Shown piece after piece: positions 19,896 through 31,600 of a DNA stretch of 46,410 bases (position 1 is the first letter of the stretch; the number at the start of each line of letters is the position of its first letter). Location: assembly GCA_030374735.1 (NCBI GenBank), contig JASCIV010000103.1:1-46410 (forward strand), in the 5' to 3' direction. The notes under the pieces were generated by a model. The model was not told where the DNA came from. It made no database searches and worked only from the letters and a program-made list of their open reading frames with translations. The DNA is from Gracilaria caudata (lineage: Eukaryota; Rhodophyta; Florideophyceae; Gracilariales; Gracilariaceae). The translations under genes and the position numbers were made by a program.

Positions 19896-21266
19896 ATGGA
19901 GCCTGCGAACAATGCCTCTCGGCCGAATGAGACGGCTGATTCCACACCTGCGCCCATCTCAGCGCCGGCGCGCGGGCGCGGACGAGGGCGTGGAAGAGGT
20001 CGTGGTCGCGCTCGAGGTCGTCGCGTAGTTCCACGTCAAGTTGCACGTCGCAAACCAGTGGCGAAACAAGTACCTCCTGTCATTGAGGGTACGGAAACAA
20101 ACGATGTCTCCTCTGCGAATACACGCGGTAGAGGGCGCGGTACACGTCGAGGACGAGGTGCTCGTATGGCTCCAGTGTATAGTCCGAACGTTGTCGGTCT
20201 TGGACAAATTGCACCGCCAAAGGCTCCGGTTTCTAGGGTTCCATCCAGCGCTGGTTCTGCCGCTTCTAGTCATCGCAGCTCTGCGGTTTCCTCCATGTCA
20301 ATGGGGTCGGTTGGCGGTGCGAGTAGTACTGGTGCTCTTAGCAGTACAGGCGCTGCCAGTTCTTCGGGCGCCCTTCCACCGAGCGTGTCGATGGACATTG
20401 GCATGAGTATGGATGTCATCAAAGATGATAGTCTGGAGCCTTCTGCGCGGGGAATCTCAAAACAAAAAGCGAAAACCAAGAAAGATCGCGCCCTCGAATT
20501 TCTGGAGCATCTTGAAACTGGATATGATAGCGACGATGATATGCCCGACGATTCCTTTGAGTATCGTAACTGCGACATTGCTCCGTATGCGGGCCACTTA
20601 ACAGATGAAGGCATATTGCTTCCGGTCTCACTACCAGGACTTCGTGATCTGCCTCCTCACTTTAGCGATTTTGTAGAACAAGATCTTATATCGGACCTAC
20701 AAAAACTTAGCGATGGCTTTAACTCTCTATTTCCTGCCACAACACCAAAGTCAAAGGCGGAGCCTGTGACTCTTGAACCAGCTGCAACGGAGCTTTTCAC
20801 TGCGGGGACTCTGGATTCGAACATGTTCCCAGAAGACACTGTTGCGAGAAAGCTTCTGTCGTCTGAATCGTCACTCGCGTTTCTACAACTGCCAGGACTG
20901 TTGACCCTGAATGAGAATCCCACGGCAGCAAACATTGGGGAGGAGCAGCGACCTAACGAGCCTTCAAAGCAAAGCTCTGTAGCTGCAGCCGTTTCTGCTG
21001 GAGAAAGAATGCGTGGACTTGGAACGGACTTGAGAAGAGTTGGGGAACCAGGCAAAGCCCAATTCATAGGCAAATTACGTTTCTTCAAAAGCGGGCGGGC
21101 ACAACTTGTAATGCAATGCGGGGACGTCATAGACCTTGAACATGGTGTTGAACCGAAGGTCTGTCAACAGGTTTTTCTGGTGAACAAAACACAGAAGACT
21201 TGTGACGAATTGTCAAATGGCTACATGCCGAAGGTGGTCGGTATTCCTTCTTTAGGTCTTGGGTGA
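19896..21266 (+). CDS. RPC4: RNA polymerase III subunit RPC4 (POLR3D/Rpc53)
   Basis: 456 aa, intronless. The N-terminus is rich in RG repeats (ARGRGRGRGRGRGRARGRR at 24-42, with more at 75-90), then a Ser/Gly/Met-rich linker. An acidic patch (SDDDMPDDSFEYRN) follows. The family marks are FLQLPG near 329-334 (human FLQLPD) and the C-terminal Rpc4 domain: G392-KLRFFKSGR, then DVIDLEHG and CQQVFLVN, aligning with GKL-x-x-x-KSGR-x-x-L and the L-D-V strand. RPC4 pairs with RPC5 in the TFIIF-like subcomplex of Pol III and acts in promoter opening, termination and re-initiation. Convergent with CCR4, with 185 bp between. An LTR relic abuts its promoter. Confidence 0.9.
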   Translation: MEPANNASRPNETADSTPAPISAPARGRGRGRGRGRGRARGRRVVPRQVARRKPVAKQVPPVIEGTETNDVSSANTRGRGRGTRRGRGARMAPVYSPNVVGLGQIAPPKAPVSRVPSSAGSAASSHRSSAVSSMSMGSVGGASSTGALSSTGAASSSGALPPSVSMDIGMSMDVIKDDSLEPSARGISKQKAKTKKDRALEFLEHLETGYDSDDDMPDDSFEYRNCDIAPYAGHLTDEGILLPVSLPGLRDLPPHFSDFVEQDLISDLQKLSDGFNSLFPATTPKSKAEPVTLEPAATELFTAGTLDSNMFPEDTVARKLLSSESSLAFLQLPGLLTLNENPTAANIGEEQRPNEPSKQSSVAAAVSAGERMRGLGTDLRRVGEPGKAQFIGKLRFFKSGRAQLVMQCGDVIDLEHGVEPKVCQQVFLVNKTQKTCDELSNGYMPKVVGIPSLGLG

Positions 21267-21451
21267 GGCTCTTAGCGACGTCACATGTCTACAGCGACTC
21301 ACGCGACTTTCCGCGTGTTCGAAGAACTGCAAAAGCATGGGAGTGTGTCGGCAAGACATTTGGTTGTTTTATGTACAAACTTTGGGTTTATGGTGTTCTG
21401 TAACAGATACCTAAAGCGTGCAGTCAGTGGAATTTGGTATCTGTTCTCCCT

Positions 21452-23305
21452 TCAAATTGGACCGTGAGCTAGTCCATGTCGCTTTACTAACTGAAACTCA
21501 GCTACTAGCGCAACATGGTCTGAGCTCCATTGCGCGTTTGGTATGCCGTCCTCTGAAGCAGTTTCAGCCTCTTTACCGAACAAACTTCTGTCGTCAGGGA
21601 TTTCCAGAATAGCCACTGGAAGAACGCTGTCAGCTCCGAACCAGATGTAATCAAGAACACCCACAAAGTTGTGCGTGTAATTGGTAAACGCAGGCTCTGA
21701 TCCGGTCAACGAGTATGCAGATCGCAGATGAAGGTTGTGCGATAAGCGACATGTTCCCAGTACGCTTTGAAAGGCCTCCTCTGAAATATCCGGTTTTGTC
21801 ATTGAACACTGACCAGTGGATAGGAACTCGTATACTGAACTTACTGGTTCAGAATTTAAGTCACCCGCAATAACAAGGGGCACATCGGCTGGCAATCGCC
21901 GGTTGTGAATTGCCATTTCAAGTTCGTGCATGAAGGCATCAATCTGGAAGATTTTGACATCAGTTAGTTCTGGGTCCCAATGTAGATGTGTATTAGCTAC
22001 TACCAACGGTCCCGAACCATCAAGACACTCCAAAACTAAAATGAGACCCACGTTTCCTTTGAGACATCTGTTTAAAGTTCGTGGCTCCTTTGTCCTTGAT
22101 TGAGCGATGGCGTTGTATTCAACAGTGTGCTGATCTCTCAGAGCAAAAAGATCCTTTCTATAAAAGGTTGCACAACCATCGATCTTGCCCTTTCTCCCCA
22201 TAGCTTCACGAGTCTTCACCTTAAAACTACTTTCATAGCCCATTCTGGCGAAGTACGGTTGAAAATGATCCTCGAAGTGATCCGCTTGAATTTCTTGTAA
22301 GCATAGGATGTCGGCCTCGAAAAGAGCCATCTCCCGGATAAGGTTGCGTTTGCGATATGTCCACGACAGAGCCCATGAGGGACAATGCGGATACGCCTGG
22401 CAATTCGCATATATTTCAGAAAGTATATTGTACGAAAGCACGCGAAACGTACCAGGGCGTCGAGTCTTTGCACTATACCGCTCTCCAGTGGAAAGATTGA
22501 ACATTCGGCGCTCGGGTGGAGGGGGAGGAATTGTGCGCACAGCTTGAGAACGCACAGAAACTGGTGGCCCTATGTTAACAGTACCATCTGTATTTCGCTG
22601 TACATAGCGGCAGACCAGCTCAAGAACGTGGCCGACGTCATCAGCTGTAGGGGCGTAATTGCGAATGAACGCAACTTCTGATATATTTGTGGGATTCAGC
22701 AGCGGTTGCTGAAACACTGGTTCGTTTCGATTGGTTACAAAATGGGAACGTACGCTCTCAACAACGTCATCTTCGGGGGTAGGTGTAGCCATTTCAACCT
22801 TTGGAAATGAAATGGACATTTTCTGGGTAAACATGCGAAGGGTTTCCCATGACGAACACATGCACTCTGTGGAGCAGAAGAACGACTGCTTGAGAATGGC
22901 ATCAAATTGATCGGGGGGGAGCGTACGGGAAGCGGCGAGCTTAAGGAGTGGAGCGAATTGTTGCGTAGCGGGCTTGAAACACGAACTCCGGGCGCACGTA
23001 TAGGTGGCTGCACATCGATTCCAACGGTATTGTACAGAGAGTGCACCACGCGTTTTGGCTTCGATTGCTTCAGCACTTTTTACATCGCCTGCGGCAGTGC
23101 GAATGACGACGTACGGCAAAAGATCGCATCCCTCTACGGGAGTCTGGGTATAAAGAAATTCAACGCGCTGGATTTGTGGTGTGGCCGATTCCGGAGATGA
23201 AGGCGCGGGAGGCGACGCGGTGGGCGATGTTGATGTCGCCGGCATGGTCGCGGGCGTTGAGGGAGGCTTGGAACGAGCGATAGGCGCGACGTCCGCGGCC
23301 ACCAT
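21452..23305 (-). CDS. CCR4: CCR4-type deadenylase (EEP nuclease), plant-like
   Basis: 617 aa from ATG 23305; the frame stays open 47 codons further upstream but without an ATG. The EEP nuclease domain spans about 287-617: LSYNILSEIYA, ILCLQEIQADHFEDHF (metal-binding E338), GCATFYRKD, ANTHLHWDPELTDVKIFQ, VIAGDLNSEP, FNYTHNF-type loop (FTNYTHNF), LDYIWF and the final SSDHVALVAEF with the catalytic His. As in plant CCR4a/b there is no leucine-rich repeat; instead an N-terminal Cys-rich segment (CARSSC...FFCSTECMCSSW, about 104-153) resembles the plant arrangement. It is the poly(A)-shortening subunit of CCR4-NOT in the cytoplasm. Without LRRs, docking on NOT1/CAF1 must differ from yeast, possibly through the Cys segment; that is inference. 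Confidence 0.92.
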   Translation of the reverse strand: MVAADVAPIARSKPPSTPATMPATSTSPTASPPAPSSPESATPQIQRVEFLYTQTPVEGCDLLPYVVIRTAAGDVKSAEAIEAKTRGALSVQYRWNRCAATYTCARSSCFKPATQQFAPLLKLAASRTLPPDQFDAILKQSFFCSTECMCSSWETLRMFTQKMSISFPKVEMATPTPEDDVVESVRSHFVTNRNEPVFQQPLLNPTNISEVAFIRNYAPTADDVGHVLELVCRYVQRNTDGTVNIGPPVSVRSQAVRTIPPPPPERRMFNLSTGERYSAKTRRPGTFRVLSYNILSEIYANCQAYPHCPSWALSWTYRKRNLIREMALFEADILCLQEIQADHFEDHFQPYFARMGYESSFKVKTREAMGRKGKIDGCATFYRKDLFALRDQHTVEYNAIAQSRTKEPRTLNRCLKGNVGLILVLECLDGSGPLVVANTHLHWDPELTDVKIFQIDAFMHELEMAIHNRRLPADVPLVIAGDLNSEPVSSVYEFLSTGQCSMTKPDISEEAFQSVLGTCRLSHNLHLRSAYSLTGSEPAFTNYTHNFVGVLDYIWFGADSVLPVAILEIPDDRSLFGKEAETASEDGIPNAQWSSDHVALVAEFQLVKRHGLAHGPI

Positions 23306-23858
23306 TGCGGCGACGCGGGTTGCACCTTTAGTAACTAAAGCGGCGAGTGCTGCTTTCGCGGGTTGGAGAAGTGTCAACTGTGGAAGGTCGCGGAAATGTG
23401 GAAATCGTGGGCTGCTTTTTGTGTGCACGTGTAAACGGGTACACACGCAAGGTCTTGAATCAACTCATGATAGCAAGATCATCTTCATCTTCAGTCTTGA
23501 TGCGCGCGATGCAGGCAGAGTCCTGGCCCGTTCAGGACGAGGCAGAGTGCTCACCCAAGGAGCTGCTGGCTGAGCTTTCTCTGTTCTTGTCTTGAGGATA
23601 TACTCGGGCCACGCTGCGCAACGACCTCCCAAGCGGGAGGGCTATCCTCAAACCTACAAGCGAAGCATTCATTGTTGGCTGAGCGACATGACAATTAACT
23701 TCAGCTCTCGGTCCTTTTTATACTTCGCGGCGTGTATGGCTTATCTTCACTCAACTCATGCATCCACAGAAATGCAGTTTGTCACGATAATGCCCGCAGC
23801 TCGCAATATCTCTACTCTCAGCTGAAAAGGTACCGTTGTAACCCTACACGGATCTACC
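23306..23858. other. Spacer upstream of CCR4 / downstream of DIS3
   Basis: 550 bp between the chosen CCR4 start and the DIS3 stop. The CCR4 frame is open to 23446 without ATG. An N-terminal exon further upstream is possible but I found no clear junction. No other gene seen. Confidence 0.4.
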
Positions 23859-26824
23859 TTAGATCAACTCGTAAACCACTTTGTCCATTCGTTCGGGAGC
23901 TGAGTCAATCCGAATGCGCACCTTTACTTCTCCCAAAACCCGTAACTTGCGTCCATCCTTCAACACCATCGTCGACCCCGTATCATCGATTTTCTCCTTC
24001 TCTTCATCGTTGACGTGTACTATGCCTTCAACGCCGTAGCGAGGAACGAGTACAACCAGACCGTTGCCCAGGATCCTGATGATACGCGCAGTCTCTTCCA
24101 GCTTGTCGCCTTCTTTCTTGAACAATAGAACTGTGTGCAACAATGTGGACGCCCTTGATGCGTACTGGGCACAACGATGCCTTTGATTGATAGCCTCGGC
24201 ATATTGGTTCATTCTATGAGAGTCCTGCAATGAAACAGGAAGAGATGCGTATCCGAGACATGCGGAAAGCAATCTGTGCACAAGTACGTCTGCGTACCTA
24301 CGAATTGGCGATGTGAAATGAGTATATACCGGCGCCGCCAAACCATAATGCAGATACTCAGGGTCCGATACCTCACCTGAAGAAAAGTATACTGCTTGTG
24401 TCATGGAACGAGTTGCCACAATTCTGAGCAACGTTCCAAGATACTCATCTCCCCGGGCCTTTGCACTGCTCTCAACTTCAGCCAGTGATTCGTTAAGCCT
24501 CTTGCTGTTTGAGACATCTATATCGAACCCGGCGCATTTTGACGCTCGTATCAAAGGTTCGAACATTTCCTCTGATGGCTTAGGATGTCTTCTCAGCATT
24601 GAACACTGAGGGAAGTGCTTCAGCATTTTCTCCGCTACGACGATGTTTGCCAGAAGCATAAATTCCTCGACCATTCGGTTAGTCTCACGCACTTCATACA
24701 TAGCGACATCTGTTATCTCGTCTTGCGCTTCTTCAATTTTGAATTTCACTTCGGGCGACGCCAAAATCAATGCGCCTGCTGCCATGCGTCTCTCTCTCAA
24801 TTTCTTTGCGATCTCTGCTAGTCCAAGTAGGGACTGAGTGACGGCATCGGTTGTAGCTACACCTTTCGACTCCTTTTTTCTCGCATCATCAATGCGGTTT
24901 TGCGCCATCTCATATGTCAAGGCAGCTTTTGATTTGATCACAGATCTACCAAATTCTCTCTGTTTGATGTTCCCGTTGTTATCCATACGCATTACAACGG
25001 AAAACGCAAGGCGTTCTTCGCCCCCCCTGAGAGAGCAAAAGTTTCCGGAGAGCAGAGCAGGCAGCATTTCTATTCTGCGATCAACAAGATATACAGTGCA
25101 ACCTCTTTCGGAGGCTTCATTGTCCAAAACTGTTCCGTGACCGACAAAGGCAGTCACGTCTGCGATGTGCACGCCAACCTCCACCTCATCGGCACCTACA
25201 CGACGAAAATGTAACGCGTCGTCAATATCGGTGCAACCAGGAGGGTCTACGCTACAAATTGTCATTTCACGTAAATCCCATCTAGTTTTGCAGTGCTCTT
25301 CTGTTACTTTCCATGACTCATTGGGTAAGCAGGCCATGGCGGCGTCTGAGAACTTGCGAGTTGGAATCCCGTTCTCTATCAAAATAACTTCAGTCTCTGC
25401 TTCTTTGTCTTCACTAGGTCCAATCTCGCGAACAATATGACCTGAAGGATGAATTGAAGTACGATCCCATTTGTCAATGATGATCAAAACTCTCTTACCT
25501 AGGAGCTGTGGTATTCTCCGTGAACGAACTCTAATCTTTGGAACGTTGCGGTCCATCGGTACACACAGTGCAGTGTCACCACCTCGCAGGCTTTTTTCGC
25601 TGATTGTTGCACAGTAGGGGCGCCAATTTCGTTGAGCAATAGCAACGACTCGTCCATTGGGACTTGGCTCACGATCTTGAATTGCAGATTTCTGTTTCTG
25701 CTCATGAGATTCAGGTAGAGTAACTTCAGCTTCTTCAGAATCGCTTTCAACATCAGCCTCGTCCTGATCAATGGCAAGGTTGGAAGGGAAACGCCACTCC
25801 GACTTCGGAAGTAGTTCAATAACAACCACATCGCCATCAATAGAACGATTCTGATTCTCACGCCCAACTACGAGAACTTGTGTTCTTTTTGACTTATCTT
25901 CAGGATTGAGGCATACGGTAACGGTGGCTTCAGTTACATCATAGACACTGGGATGATACGTTCCCTGATAGTATCGTTTCCTCCGTATCCCCGCCTTCGC
26001 CTTCCTTTCAGGAAGATAATCAGGATAAATAGCCCGTGGTCGTTTTGACTTACCATGTGTAGCCTGATTTTGGTCGTCGGATTCAGTTTCCATGGGGTCT
26101 GAAGCATCATTGTGTTCAGCGTAGATCTCCAGCAATTCACTATGTTCTTCACATATTTCCTTGAATGTGATCGATGGTACATTTTCAACCGAGTATTGCC
26201 TCGAGTGAGAATCAGTTAGAATGACCGCCTTCATGCCGAGAGGACCCCAATGTTCATTAAGCCACTTGACAGCGGTCACAATTAGTCGCTTTCCATAAAG
26301 TTCTTCGGCTTCTCCTGTATGAGACCTGTGCAGATAAGTTTCTTCTCGGTTCTCGTTGGAAAAGATAGCCGCGCGTTTGCCTTCCTTTTCTGTTGTGAGC
26401 AATATCCGCATTTGCTCATAGATATCTGCTGATTTCGATCTCACTACCCGGAGAACGCTCTGTAATAGGACCATGTCCGAGAGAGCCGGGTGTGACTTAT
26501 TGATAAGATCTACTTGTCTGAGCACTGCTTCCCCATCAGGGACCAGGACAAGATCCTTAGAAACACGGCCTTTCGCCTTTCCGTAGCTGTTCTTCTGTGT
26601 AGCGAAACATTGAAAAGGTTAGTTCTCAGTTCTTGATGTTTCCAAACTGTTCTGGACTCAAAATCTTCCAAGCGCCGTACGTGGTTGTCAAAAATACTCA
26701 CCACACATGTAGCGCAAGGAAGCGCTCCACATGGAAGCTCCTTTCTAAGATAGTGCTCCCTCGCAATGACTTGAACATTTCCTCGGCGAGACTTCCTCAC
26801 AAACAGCTTTTCTCGCACTGACAT
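23859..26824 (-). CDS. DIS3: Exosome ribonuclease DIS3/RRP44
   Basis: Exon 1 is 26824-26702 (41 aa) and exon 2 is 26555-23859; the intron (GTGAGT...CTAAG, 146 bp, phase 0) gives 939 aa, close to human DIS3. Exon 1 holds the CR3 zinc motif (REHYLRKELPCGALPCATC: C32, C37, C40). A PIN-like domain follows (about 42-165), then cold-shock domains (RNWRPYCATI region), the RNB domain with SVDPPGCTDIDDAL (D478, D484, D486, D487) and a C-terminal S1 domain. RNB catalytic acids are intact, so 3'-5' exonuclease activity is expected in the nuclear/cytoplasmic exosome. The PIN site is not: only the first Asp (D48) is kept; the second acid is V78, the third falls at G129/K130 and the fourth at S157. The exon boundary falls exactly between CR3 and PIN. 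Confidence 0.95.
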
Positions 26825-27473
26825 TTTGATCGTAAACGGTGATTTGAAGACGATCTAGTGAACGCTTACGTTGTGGAAAGTTCACAGTATTGAGCAGATT
26901 GTGTGAATCAGGCGAACAACTTGACTCTTCTACGCAACTAATAAAGGCAACTCAAACCAAAGCTCTTACGTCAAAAAGGCTATGTTAGGTTGGTCTTGTT
27001 GGACGCCGAGTCGTGTTCTTAGAACAAGCGCCATGGGAGCGTCGCCATCATGCTGATGCATTTTTGCTACACACCGACAGCAGAAGGATCAAAGATCACC
27101 CTCGCAAAATCCCTGCCATTTTGATCTATTGTAAAAGGTGCTTATTCTGGCCCGATGGAAGAGATCAGATTCTGATCATCAGAACATGCATGAGCAGAAA
27201 TTCTGCTGAAGAATCTGTTCACCGACTTTCAACACCGAATCCCCAGGGTTCCCGCCACTGTGAAAAGCTGAAGCCTAAATGCAGTGGAACGGGGAAAGCT
27301 TGATGATTTGAACTGCTCAGATGGTGATGGGTAAAATGTTAATCCCAATGTTAAAGCCAAAAGTGTACGTGGAAGTATAAGATTGGAAGAAACATGAAAG
27401 AATGCTGGTTTACCTTGTGAGAGCGCGTTTCTTCGAACATAAAAGCAGCACGTACTAATTGAACTACAAAATG

Positions 27474-27491
27474 GAGAGAGAGAGAGAGAGA
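27474..27491. repeat. (GA)n microsatellite
   Basis: About nine uninterrupted GA units in non-coding DNA. A related, less regular GA-rich tract lies at 28088-28112. Confidence 0.9.
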
Positions 27492-28201
27492 AACGTGGAA
27501 GGCGCTTCTAAGAATGGCAGGGCGCTCCTCAAGCTACTGACAAGTCCAAACTGTTTCGTACCGTAGAACTCCTCGTGTTCAGGCGGGACATGGAGGATAG
27601 ATTTACGTGTTCCTTGATAGGAAAGGTGCTTCAGGGTTTCCCTGCGCATTACAACATAGAACGGAAAGGGTTGATTTCTATGACTAGTGAAGTTTTTACA
27701 AGCACGAAAGCAATGGCCACATGGCGCAAATACTGGTACGGCGAAGCTTTTACTGCAAGGTGCGAAAAGAGTTCTAGTCAGCGCGGAAACTCCTTCCGAG
27801 CTGTATGAGATCGAAACGGAGAATAAAGCACTATTCCACCCATGTAAATCTTGCTCGTTTTTGCGGAGGTTCAGGAAAGGTACGGGTTGGTGTAAACAGT
27901 GTCGTTCGATTGTGCAAATGGACGACTGAAGAGGGGAGAAAAGTTTAGCCTTTGATGAATCTCAGACTGTTCAAGATAATGGTGCCGAAGGCGTTCGCAT
28001 GGGTATACAACATGTTGGGCGTCTGAGCTGTGTAACTGCGCGACTCGAAGTAGGTTACCCATACACAAGGCGAGCGAAAGACATAGGGGGCGAGAGAGCG
28101 AGAGAGAGGGAGTTCGATTCTGGAGGGGAGTGACATTCAAGCTGTGAGTTTGTTAGGATACTGTTGAACTTGTTCTCATGCGACTGTGTTAGACATCACT
28201 C

Positions 28202-28494
28202 ATGATGAGTGGCGACCAATGTGGAACACAGAAGGCACGGTTGGGTGGCGAAAGATGTGGGCGGCCCATGCTGAAAAACATAGACTGCAACGAGGGGCAG
28301 TGCAAACTTTTCTACCTTCGTAGAGAAGAGGAAGCCGAAGGGCTTCTTGGTAAGTTACCCTTCTTACCCTTGTATCTCTCTTTTTTTGTTTATGCTAACA
28401 AGTAGTGTGTTCACCTGCGTTGAGTTCAACAAACGGGCCACCCGTCCTCGTCGAAACAAATGGCAGCAGCACGATGCCATTGTCAAGGGGGTAA
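28202..28494 (+). CDS. Possible small Cys-rich protein with one intron (weak)
   Basis: An open frame from ATG 28202 reads into a good donor (GTAAGT at 28350). With an acceptor at 28404-28405 it rejoins a frame that stops at 28494, giving 78 aa. A CTAAC branch-like motif is present but lies unusually close to the acceptor. The first exon has a spaced-cysteine pattern, C-x11-C-x9-C-x4-C, within QCGTQ...ERCGRPMLKNIDCNEGQC, then a basic/acidic helix (LFYLRREEEAEGLL). This recalls small zinc-binding motifs common in algal proteins and mobile elements, but I cannot assign a family. The second exon is low-complexity. It may be a gene relic, one exon of a larger gene, or chance. Confidence 0.22.
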
Positions 28495-28663
28495 ACAGCG
28501 ATTGTAAAGAAACGTTTAGCCGAAGCAGCTCATATACAGTCGATCAAACTGGCGAAAGAATGGTTAAGGCATGTGAGATACTCTCGTATGTCTTGAACAG
28601 AGCTAAATCTATTGCCTTGTACCATGCAAGTTGCATGGTTTAAGCTCAAATCGCGTCGCCATG

Positions 28664-31600
28664 TCAGTAAAGGCTTCGCAGCATATCATCATATTCACGA
28701 GCCTGACCCTCGACGGAATCAACCAGATTAGACATATGCAGCGGTTCCACAATCGCAGTGTTCTGGGGAATGGTCAAACCTTCGCACCTTGTTCCAAACA
28801 ATGGTTTTCTGTCTTGATCCCCTTTGTGACCCTTGGGAGAGGGTGCAATGACTTCCGATGGGGAAGGCTGCCTTTCTTCACCGGTTAGTTCATCCCTAGC
28901 GCATGAAACTTGTACTTCAGCTGCCTCTTTCTTCATGCAACTAAAGAAAGAATGTTTCAGAACTTTTAGCCTTGAGTTTTCTATACAAACCAGAGACCTT
29001 TTCGAAATACGACCAGTGGTTACTAAAAGTCCATGTCCCGCGGGATTCTTCTTCATAAGTTCTCTTCCTTGTTTCTTGGCGCTCCAGTTTGTGAGCAACT
29101 TCGTGTTATGGTCGTACACATACTTTGCCCACCAATCAACTCCAACGATATTGTCACAGCCAACCAACACGTCTACACATGTTGTACGCTCAGTAGGAAT
29201 CGCAGCAATACCACATGAAAAGTGCTTTCGAAGACAGTCATTCATGTCAAACCGCTCCGAAAGCCAAATACCATGGGTTTCAGAAGCAACAAGAACAAAC
29301 CCTCGAAGCTTTCTCTTGCCACGCAGCTCGTTCCCTAGCTGTGAAGCAACGTCCACGTTTATCGATATGCTCCTCATTTCAGTTTTAGCCGCATCGTTTT
29401 CGAACTCAGTGGTCTCGACTTCGACAGTGAACTTAGGGATCTGACGAAGCCGTTGACGCAGATTGTGGGCCACATCGACTCTCCCACCCAGAATATTCGC
29501 GATAGTAACCGAATCAAGTGTCGCAAGGTTAGCAATGCTGTTGATTCCATTCTTCCACAAGGCTTGACAGTAAGAAACAGTCACACCATGAACCTGTCGG
29601 AGTATTGTCGGACCGCTCCATGAACACTTGTTAAGAAGAGCTCTGGATACCTGCAGTGCTGCAGTCACAGAGTCATAGGGGGCTCGGAGAGCCTGAGAGA
29701 GCAAAAGATCGATGATGCAGCTGCAAAGTCGACTTCCTGCTTGAAGGAGGCGGTGAGACTCGTTGCTAAATGAGGTATTCAAACTTGGCTTTTCAGAAAC
29801 GGCGACTTGCAAGAGGATGAAGACCTTATCAACCGGATCACCAACTTTTCCAATGATTGGCATGCGAATGTATTGATTTAGTTCGTTCAACCGTTTCCTC
29901 TCCGAACGCCTCAGAAATACACCGTTCAGCAGCTCGGGACAAGATGAAATTACGCGAAGCACATGCAGTGGCCTCTTCGCCTTCGGAAGCCTCTCTCCGA
30001 GAATTCTCATGGACTGGAGTGAAACACAATGTTCAGCCATATATGCACCAGCGAGAGTAGTTTCCACACCGTACATGTCCTCATCATATCGAATAAGATT
30101 CATATCAGCAAGTTTCTGAATAGAATTCGATGCCAGCTCTGTCGCTTGAACGCTAACGCTTGTTGAATCTGGCTCTGGAGATAACTTTCCAAGCATTCTT
30201 GCCCAGAAGAAACTACTCTCAATGAAATGCGTGGCCGATGGAATATCTGTAATCGTGTTTCGAGCAACTTCAGCGTTAATAACGTTTTCTAGCTCTGACT
30301 CGAGACGGCTCTCGAGCACCTCAGCCGTGTCCTTGCTTATGTTCTGGTACAGATGCATATTTGACCTTGCCGTCATTATTACTGCTACACCATGACTGTC
30401 TAGTCCAACTCGTCCCGCCCGCCCGCACATTTGTAGAAGCTTATTACGATTGTATTCTTGGAGCTGACCTTTGTGATATATTGTCGTACCCGCTATGACA
30501 ACCAACCGAGCTGGTAAGTTCACACCCTGAGCAAGAGTACTGGTTGAGAAAAGGCACATTATCAAAGACTCTTTAAACAGTTCTTCGACTATGCGCCTGC
30601 ATTCAAGGCTAATATCTGCGTTATGAATCGCAACTCCATGCGGAAGCAGAGTTTCAAGAAGTGTGTCACCACATCTTGATGCACAAGATTTGAGTCTGCC
30701 TCGTTGGCCCTCAGATAGAACGCTTGTCAAGATACTTCTGTCACGATTCCTTGGGCTTTTTCCACGAATCTGTGTGAGGAGTGTCTGAGCATAATTGGTG
30801 GTTTGATTTCTGCTGGTACAGAACACAATTGTTGGTTTCCCTTCTCCATACTGACGCAACACATTCAGAATTTGTCTTTCGTAGACGCGGGCATACAACC
30901 AGGGGTTTTGAGCTGTGTAACCGAGGACATGATAAGCTAATGAGATTGGGCGAAATGTATCATCAAAGCACTTAATACAGTCTTGAGGAACCCCCAACCA
31001 GCATCCCAAGTCGCGCAAGTTCCCGACCGTTGCCGAAGCGGCAACTACGCGGAGGGAATCTATGGGCTCAGATTGTTCAATATCAGTTGAAATAGATGAT
31101 GCCTTTCTGTTCGCCATGAGCATTCTTGTCACAACGGACTCCAGGACAGCTCCTCGTTCATCGCTAATGTGATGAACCTCATCCAGAAGTAGGAGCGCGA
31201 CTTGTTTACAAATATCTGGCCCACAACCGTTTATCTTCCTTCTAGTCGCACTGTCCCACATCTCTGATGTAGTGATGATTAAATCGGCGCTTGTGAGCGT
31301 TGTCTCAAGATCAGGAAACGCGGAATCACCGGTTGCCAATTTCACGCTCATCCCCAGGAAAGAGAATCGTTGGTGCCAATCCGCCTGTCTTTCGGCACAT
31401 ATAGATTTGGTGGGAGCAATGTATACAATCTTCCCGACTAAACTGTTTGGGGACAAGCGTTTGACATCTTCCGTGCGCAAAGTCTTATGGATATGACGCA
31501 TAATCGAAAGTTCAAAGCATATCGTCTTTCCTGTTCCGGTTGGGGCGTTAATGATGATATTGCTGTCCGTGTGCCAGGTCTCTAAACAGTTTGTCTGTAT

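Larger units (their letters stand above)
26825..28663. other. Intergenic, one weak gene candidate and microsatellites
   Basis: No confident gene in 1.8 kb. A (GA)n run lies at 27474-27491 and another GA-rich tract at 28088-28112. A short frame at 27687-27929 has a CKSC...CKQC pair but no other support. The weak candidate at 28202-28494 is listed separately. Confidence 0.4.
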
